Of a stretch of 64,000 bases of DNA, positions 57,641 through 64,000 are shown one piece after another. The DNA comes from Amborella trichopoda (Eukaryota > Streptophyta > Magnoliopsida > Amborellales > Amborellaceae). The notes under the pieces are model-generated. The model made no database searches and was not told the DNA's origin. It saw only the letters and a program-made list of their open reading frames with translations. The stretch is from NCBI RefSeq assembly GCF_000471905.2, contig NW_006498435.1:2975248-3039247 (forward strand). Direction: 5' to 3'. Numbering within the stretch: position 1 is the first letter of the stretch; each line of letters opens with the position of its first letter. A program made the position numbers and the translations under genes.

Positions 57641-59190
57641 TAAATAACTATTATAATAACGAAAAAGTTTATATAGAGCCGAGGCTCTAAACAATCAAAT
57701 TAGAGCCTACCTCAAAAATTTTACTAGAAGAGATTGTCTTGTTGCCAAAATATCTTCAAATTGATCATCTCAACATCAAGATGCATGGACATGAGAAAAA
57801 ATGGATTTCAAGTTTTGGAAATAGTGCATCTTGTACCGCATTTTTGGACCGTCAATTTTCAAGATTTTCAAGTTTTCATAGACTTGTTCGATCACAAAGA
57901 TTTTAAGGCTATCACAAAGATTTCTAGTATTGAAACCACATTTCTTGACACTATTTGACGGTGGGTTCTAATTTGATTGGTTACAGCCTTGGCTCTATAC
58001 AAACTACACCCTTATCATAACATTAAAATAACAAAACAAAAATACTAGACTGAGAAGAAATAAAAAATAATTTAAAAGAAATTTTTTGTGAAAATACGTT
58101 AGAATTATAGGAAAGAGATAAGGTAAAATGCGAATCCCATACTTTTTTTCTAAATAAAGTTATGGTGACCCATCGAAGACTAGAGCCTCATAACACGTTG
58201 GCAAAAGCCGCTAGTATAGTAGAGGGACTCTAAATAACTATTATAATAAGGAAAACATTTATATAGAGCCGAGGCTCTAAACAATCAAATTCAAGCCTAC
58301 CTCAAAATTTTTACTAGAAGAGATTGTTTTGTTGCCAAAATATCTTCGAATTAATCATCTGGGCATCAAGATGCATGGACATGACAAAATTGGATTTCAA
58401 GTTTTGGAAATAGTGCATCTTGTACAGTATTTTTGGACCGTCAATTTTCAAGTTTTCATAAACCTGTTTGATCTACACTATTTTTTAAGCTTTAAATTTT
58501 ATAATTAAATATAAAATTATATTTTAAGGCTATGACAAAGATTTCTAGTATTGAAACCATATTTCTCGATATTATTTGAAGGTGGGTTCTAATTTGATTG
58601 GTTACAGCCTCGACTCTATACAAACTACACCCTTATAATAACATTAAAATAACAAAACAAAAATACTAGACTGAGAAGAAAAAAAATAATTTAAAATAAA
58701 ATTTTGTGAAAATACTTTAGAATTATGGAAAAGAGAAAAGGTAAAATGTGAATCCCATATCTTTTTCTAAGTAAAGTAATGGTGACCCATCAAAGACTGG
58801 AGCCTCGTAACACGTTGACGAAAGACATTAGTACAGTAGAGGGGACGACTTTGCCTCCCTAGCAGTGGCAAGGCAAGCAATGAGCAAAGTCAGTGGTAGC
58901 AACGTCAAAGCACTCTCAAACGAGTGCTTCACAACAGCAAAAAAAAAAAAGCAGGAAGCGTAGGCTCGAAAGCTGTTTTCTAATATTGAAACCACATTTC
59001 TCAACACTATTTGAAGGCGGGCCCTTATTTGATTGTTTAGAGCCTTGACATTATACAAACTACACACTTATAATAATATTAAAACAACAAAACAAAAATG
59101 CCAGACTAAGAAGAAATAAAAAATAATTTACAAGAAAATTTTAGTGAAAATCCTTTACAATTATGGGAAAGAGATAAGGTAAAATGCGAA
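57641..59190. repeat. 590-bp tandem duplication with third partial copy
   Basis: Copy 1 at 57641-58230 and copy 2 at 58231-about 58850 start with the same TAAATAACTATTATAATAA. They share GAGCCGAGGCTCTAAACAATC and GAAACCACATTTCT. Copy 2 gains about 50 bp near 58480-58520. A third, partial copy runs 58978-59190. A 130-bp unrelated segment (58846-58977) separates copies 2 and 3. Confidence 0.85.
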
Positions 59191-59880
59191 CTAAAAATAC
59201 AAGATGAGACAAAATTTATTAGAGCAAAACCTATACCATACACACAACAAGATAGGAACGAGAAATACAATTAAAACAAGGGTGCGCTTTGTATAAAGCT
59301 GAGAAGCTGATGGCTCGGGATTGTTAAAATTGTTAAAGTGTATTTTCTAGAAAGTGTATTAGTTTTTATGCTATTTTATTATGAGTGATGTAATGATGTT
59401 GTACTTGTAAGTTTGTGCAGTAAGAAGTTATGAAACTACTAGGTGATTAGTAATTGTTTTTGCAAGTGGGTAGTTTTTGTAGTAAATACGGTTGTAAAAA
59501 ACCTCTATTTAAAGAGAGGTGTGTGGTGGGAAAAGTTGGGTCATATATATTAAACTTAATCTTGGGTGTCAAGATTGTAATGCATTTGTGTACCCCTAGG
59601 TCACATGTATTAAAGTTAATATTGGGTGTCAAGATTGTAATGCCTTTGTATACCCCTGGGTCACATGAATTAAGGTTAATCTTGGGTGTCCAGATTATAA
59701 TGCGTTTGTGTACCCCATGTTTCATCTTTGAATGCAAGTTTTTTCTTCCACCTCATCGTAGTTCTTTTTCTTCTTTCTATTTTGTTGTGAGCCTTAGGCT
59801 AGTGTGACATTGTTACACTAATTGAGAAGAAGACTATTCCGGTATTGTGACATCCGTCTTTCTCTACAGGGACTACCACT
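59191..59880 (+). repeat. Possible solo LTR with 60-bp triplication
   Basis: 59328 onward begins GTTAAAATTGTTAAAG and contains CTATTTAAAGAG (59505-59516) as a possible TATA; the end near 59815 reads TTGTTACA. This resembles a copia-type solo LTR, but no target duplication was found. 59538-59717 holds three 60-bp units (see next entry). Confidence 0.3.
59538..59717. repeat. 60-bp tandem repeat, three copies
   Basis: Units start GGGTCATAT, AGGTCACAT and GGGTCACAT at 59538, 59598 and 59658. They share TTGGGTGTC and TTTGTGTACCCC. Since 60 is divisible by three, both strands keep frames with 20-residue peptide repeats. Confidence 0.9.
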
Positions 59881-60328
59881 TAGGTTGAAGCGGGACGGTC
59901 CTTGATGGCTCTTTAAAGAGGTCGAAGGTTTTAAGGTAGAAAGTTAGGGTTATATAGTTTGGGTGAGCTAGCGAGTATGGCTTGATGAGCAAGGGAGTGG
60001 TTTAGGTGAGTTAGGGAGTATGGATAAAGTGAGCTACGGAGTATGGCTTGGATGAGTTAGGGAGTATGGTTTAGGTGAGCTAAGGAATATGATTATGGAG
60101 CACGATCCCTTAGGAGGCAATATCGGCAGCAAAATAAAGGCACTAGACATTAGGCCTAAATGCCCCCGAGACTTGTTAGTATGTGTGATTCATTTCGGGA
60201 ATGAGCCTCTTGCTTAACCTCCAGCTCAAGCCTCTTAAAAGAGTGGGGGTGAAGGGAAGGTTAGGTTTAGAGAGAGAGAGGCAAATGAGGGAAGGAAGGG
60301 GTAAGAGATGAAGACAGGATAGCAAAAA

Positions 60329-60398
60329 GGGGCGGGGGGCGGGGGCGGGGGGCGGGGGGCGGGGGGCGGGGGGCGGGAGGGGGGGGGGGGGGGGGGGG
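60329..60398 (+). repeat. G-run with quadruplex potential
   Basis: Seventy bases made almost entirely of G, with C every 6-7 bases and one A: about seven runs of five or more G. It can form G-quadruplexes on the + strand. Exact length is doubtful in any assembly. Confidence 0.8.
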
Positions 60399-60989
60399 TT
60401 GTGTGGAGTACGGGGGGGGGACCACTCAATCAAATTCGTTAGCCTTCCATCATCACCTCCCCTCGGAAGTAATATCGTTGGTGAAATAAAGGCATTAGGC
60501 ACTAGGCCTAGATTCCATGGAGACTTGTCAAGAGATGTGATCTGCTCTAGGAATGAGCCCTAAGATTAATCTCAAGCGCAAGCCTCCTAAAAGAGTAAAG
60601 AGGGTTTAAGTGAAGATTAGGATGCAGAAGAGAAGTGAGAGTGGGATGAGAAGCAAAGCCCTTGGGACACTTGTCAAGTTATGTGATCTGCTTTGGGAAT
60701 GAGCCACGGGCTTAACCTCAAGCACAAATGCCATCAAGGAGAAGAAGAGAAAAAGGGGAAGCAAAGCCCTCGAGAGACTTGTCGAGAGATGTGAACCGCT
60801 CCTAGAACGCCCCAGGCCTAACCTCATGCGCAAATCTCCTCAAGGAGAAGAAGGGTAAAAGAGGAAGCAAAGTATTCGGGAGACTTTTCAAGAGATCTGA
60901 TCCGCTCCGGGGAAGAGTCCCAAACCTAACCTCAAGTGAAAATCTCCTCAAGGAGAAGAAGGGAAGAAGAGGAAGCAAGGGTAAAAGAA

Positions 60990-61340
60990 GAGAGAGTGCA
61001 AGAAGAGAGGGTAGGAGAAGAGAAAATGAGATTGAGAGAGAGAATGAAAGGGAAAGAGAGAGAGAGGGAGAGTATAAGAGATAGAGGGTGAAAGAGAGAG
61101 AGGGAGGGAGGGAGAGAGAGAGGGAGAGAGTGGGCTGGCAACATAGCCGTCAGTTTGAGTCAGAGAAAGAGAGGGAGAGAGAAAGGTCGGCGGCCTAGCC
61201 GCCAGTCCGAGTGGAAGAAAGGGAGAGGGGGGAAGACAGAAAGAGAGAGAGAGAGGAGAGAGAATAGACCAGCAGCTAGGAGAGAGAGAAAGAGAGAAAG
61301 AGAGGGAGGGAGAGAGAGAGAGAGAGAGAATGGTAGGTAC
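60990..61340. repeat. GA-rich microsatellite region
   Basis: Mostly GAGAGA and GGGAGA. Arg/Glu-rich and Ser/Leu-rich frames here are composition artefacts. Confidence 0.85.
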
Positions 61341-61735
61341 CTAAGAAGGAGAAACCAGTGGCTTAGGTCCGACACCTAGGTTGAAGCCCGATATTCCTTG
61401 AAGGCCCTTGAAAGAGGTCTAAGGTCCAAAGTAGAAAGTTAGGGGTGTATGGTTTGGGTGAACTAGAGAGTATGGCTTGGGTGAGCTAGGGAGTACGGTT
61501 TAGGTGAGTTAGGGAGTATGGTTTAAGTGAGCTAGGGAGTATGGGTTGGGTGGGCAAGGGAGAATGGTTTAGGTGGAATAGGGAGTATGCTCCAAGGGTA
61601 CTCTCTCAAAAGTAAAAGTTTTCTCTCTCTTCTCCTAGGTCGAGCACAATTTAATTCATTTCTCACTAAAATTGCCAACCATTACATATTATAAGCCATT
61701 AGCTTATATAGAGGTGCCCCTTAAACAAGGGTGTG

Positions 61736-62565
61736 GTCAGGGACTCGGTCGGATTGGATCGGACCCCATCTCGAACAATCGCATGGCTGTGCCCTTCTTG
61801 AACAACCGCGTGACTATGCGCATGTCGCTTGCATGGCTCGTGCGTCACTCTTGCGGTTAGGTGTGTCCAACTTGTGAGAGGATTTTAAAATAACGATGAA
61901 AATATGGACTAGTGCACCTACCTCGCCATGGTTGGGTTCTTGGGATAAGCCCAGGATCAATTCATGAAAGCCCTTCGCTATCCAGCAGCTCGATTTGGAC
62001 ATTGCCTCATCTCAAAAACTTAACACCTCATCTCGTAATCTCACTTTACAAAACTACTGATGGAGTTCGTAAAGAGTATGCTCCTCTTGAATGTACCTCT
62101 TGGAAAATGAGTGGCTCTAAATGGTTTAGAGATGAGAGAGAAGAATGTATCTCACAACCTGAACACTTTGTGACCCGAAGGTTAAAGTAGCGAGACGGTC
62201 AGAATTCTAAGAAAGCCAACTCATAATGACTCCAACTCGAGTGAATGGGTGAAAGAGAAGCAGTGCCTTTTACGACCTGAATTCACTGAATGAGAAGGCA
62301 GTTAGAGCAACAATCCTAGAGTTAGGGCCCTAATATACTATCTCAGAATGTCATCGAGTTAAGTGATTTACGCAATGAGAGAAGAAATCAATAGAGAAAA
62401 TGAGATAAGAAGATGATAGTATGGGAAGATTATGAGTCAGTTGGAAACTATGGAGAGTGTAACCACATGTAGAGAGGACACAAGGTTAAGCTTGAGTAGG
62501 CATAGACGTGTACGCACAGGTACGAAAAGATAGAGGTGATGGATTGTAAAAGAGTGATGGTGACG
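61736..62565 (-). repeat. Diverged LTR fragment related to LTRs A-D
   Basis: On the + strand, TGGTCAGGG at 61736, then AACAACCGCG, TTGGGTTCTTGGGATAAGCCC and GAAAGCCCTTCGCTATCCAGC appear in the same order as in the LTR at 63406-64000. CTCGAGTGAATGGGTGAAAGAGAA (62237 on) also matches. The other end is lost in the minisatellite. Confidence 0.4.
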
Positions 62566-62569
62566 GATG

Positions 62570-63075
62570 TGTGCAGGATTAAGAGCGAGTGGAGGTGTGC
62601 ATAAGATTAGACGAGAGTAGAGGTGCGTGTGGTAAAGTGCGAGTAGAGGTGCACTGGGCTAAGCATGGGCAGAAGTACGCTGAGTAGAGCGCGAGCAGGA
62701 GTGCGTTGAGTAGAGTACGGGGAAGAGTGCGTAGAGTAGAGCGTGGGGAGAAGTGCGTAGAATAGAGTATTGACAGAAGTACACTGAATAGAGTGCAGGC
62801 AGGAGAGTGCAGAGTAGAGTGCAGGGAAGAGTGCGCAGAGTAGAGCACAGGGAAGAGTGAGCAGAGTAGAATGTGGGCAGGAGTGCACAGAGTAGAGTGG
62901 GGGCAGGAATATGCAGAGTGTGCGGAGTATAGCATGACCAGAAGTGCACAGAGTATAGCGTAGGCAGGTGTGAGCATATTATATTGCGGGCAGCAGTGCA
63001 CAAAGTAAAGCGCGGGCAAGAATCTGTCGAGTAGAGAGTGGGTGGGAGTGTGCAGAGTAGAGCGCGTATGAGAGA
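62570..63075. repeat. 26-bp minisatellite
   Basis: About sixteen to nineteen units of the form GAGTAGAGCGCGGGCAGGAGTGCGCA. Because 26 is not a multiple of three, all three - strand frames stay partly open with Ser/Thr/Leu-rich peptides. Confidence 0.9.
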
Positions 63076-63405
63076 AGAATAAGATGAGAGAAGTAAAGAA
63101 GGAAGTCATACCTGCCCTAAGCACGAGTCGGTGATTCCAGACGCAAGAGAGTAAGAGAAGAAGAAGACCATGAATGAAGAAGAAGAAGGGAAGTACACGG
63201 GCCTACCCTTAGCTCTAAAAGGGCAGAGAGAGAGGAAGAATGGGAGAGAATGAAAGAGGAGAAAGACAAGACAGAGAAGATAGAGAGATAAAGAGAGATA
63301 GAGAGGAGAGATATTCAACTTAGGGTGTGTTTGTGCCTAGGTACACCTCCATGAATCTCCTTGAATGCACATGAGACAGAGAGAGGGTTAGAGTTTAATT
63401 ATGAT
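63076..63405. other. Unassigned purine-rich DNA
   Basis: GA-rich, no coding support. It ends with ATGAT at 63401-63405, a possible target duplication for the next LTR. Confidence 0.5.
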
Positions 63406-64000
63406 TGGTCGGGCACCTGGTCATCCCTTGGTCCTCCTCCTTGTGGGGGAGCGAAAAGACCCTCTCTCAAACAACCGCAAAGGGAACACGTGCTTCCTTG
63501 GTTGAGGCGCATGTGCTCGTTTGGTGCAGATAAGAACCAATAGTGAGAGAGATTTTAAGTGACAAAGAAGTGTTCGTACGCTTAAGTAAGAAAGAAGTGT
63601 TCATACTCTTACCTGCCATTTGGGGTTTAGGGATACGCCCGGGCAGTCGCTCTCTTGAAACAATTACGAAGCCCTCCGGCTGTCTAGCAGGGTTTGGTGT
63701 GGACCCGCTCCGAACTTGACGCGTCACTTCGCTTCTTTATCTTAGAAATTGCACTGGAAATTCAAATCGAACACTCCTCTCAAATAGGTTATTTGAGTGG
63801 GCTTACAGGCAAATATAGGAAGAAGAAAGAAAGGTGATGGAAGCAATTTATCGCGCGTGTATTACGAGACTTAGTGATCAGAGCAGTCAAAAGGGGTTAG
63901 AACACTACAGGATGTTAATTCAGGACCAACCCACCCGAGTGAGCGAGTGCAAGAGAACCTATATCTCTCATACTCAATTCGACTGTACGGAATGGAAGTT
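63406..64000 (-). repeat. Antisense LTR of the Tat-type family (LTR D), cut by window edge
   Basis: Its reverse complement matches LTRs A-C: GCCGGAGGGCTTCGTAATTGTT, ATTGGTTCTTATCTGCA, GGTTGTTTGAGAGAGGG and the end GCCCGACCA at 63406. No TGGCGACTCC primer site follows, so it is a solo LTR or 3' LTR. The 5' part continues beyond the window. Confidence 0.65.

Larger units (their letters stand above)
59881..61610. repeat. Duplicated block with 23-bp repeats and repeated 60-kb cluster
   Basis: 59880-60090 and 61375-61600 are two copies of one block about 1.5 kb apart: AGGTTGAAGC, then GAAAGTTAGGG, then 23-bp units GTTTAGGTGAGTTAGGGAGTATG. Between them, 60110-60960 repeats CTTGTC/CAAGAGATGTGATC...CCTCAAGGAGAAGAAGGG about five times. 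Confidence 0.75.

Noticed and set aside
60176-60502. Proline-rich ORFs opposite the G-run
   Set aside because: Composition artefact of the poly-G/C stretch.
61155-61379. Arg/Glu-rich ORF
   Set aside because: Produced by the GA microsatellite; the opposite strand gives an equally open Ser/Leu frame.
62579-63124. 181-codon - strand ORF with Leu/Cys-rich repeats
   Set aside because: It spans the 26-bp minisatellite; all three frames give similar repeats.

Overview
The window is plant nuclear DNA, most likely from a woody flowering plant with a large, repeat-rich genome. The evidence is a set of typical angiosperm LTR retrotransposons (Ty3/gypsy with tRNA-Arg-type and initiator-Met-type primer sites, and Ty1/copia), a LINE ORF1 of the DUF4283 type, MULE-type elements with 9-bp target duplications, and one five-exon tropinone-reductase-like gene with GT-AG introns. 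One assembly gap of 213 N lies at 45700-45912. I see no prokaryotic genes, CRISPR arrays or rRNA/tRNA genes. Nearly every coding region carries stops, frameshifts or deletions.

Layout. (1) 1-1138 is an unassigned flank. (2) 1139-42175 is a three-level nest. The outer element is a Ty3/gypsy element of the Tat type on the + strand: LTR A, gag, archaeal-type RNase H, integrase, then antisense genes. It is split at 6171-6175 by a second element of the same family (6176-31658, LTRs B and C), flanked by the 5-bp duplication GTGTC. That inner element is split at 9578-9582 by a third element on the - strand (9583-18050, initiator-Met primer site, gag zinc knuckle), flanked by GCTAC. (3) 42176-44031 is a - strand LINE ORF1 fragment abutting the broken end of the outer element. 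(4) 44905-49190 is a decayed Ty1/copia element, interrupted in its integrase by a MULE-like element (45641-47071, 9-bp duplication ATTAAAACC) that is filled with a minisatellite. (5) 50205-50691 is a MITE with long inverted repeats and 9-bp duplication ATAATTAAT. (6) 51419-57198 (-) is the tropinone-reductase-like pseudogene. (7) 57641-64000 is duplications, minisatellites, a G-run and antisense LTR fragments related to LTRs A-C.

How the genes relate. Both Tat-type elements lack protease and reverse transcriptase, so neither could move by itself. Each carries two antisense transcription units: a plant-mobile-domain (PMD) gene and a small unidentified ORF. In each case a TATA box lies about 105-150 bp upstream of the candidate start, and promoter-proximal repeats lie further upstream. 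The PMD gene has a 31-nt first exon whose position, length and splice donor are the same in both copies. This antisense cassette is the most unusual feature here. Extra antisense ORFs and PMD domains in Tat-type elements are already known in general, so novelty would lie in the two-unit organisation and the promoters. The host gene is dead: a stop in its NADP-binding motif and a 10-bp deletion in its last exon, with all splice sites still intact.
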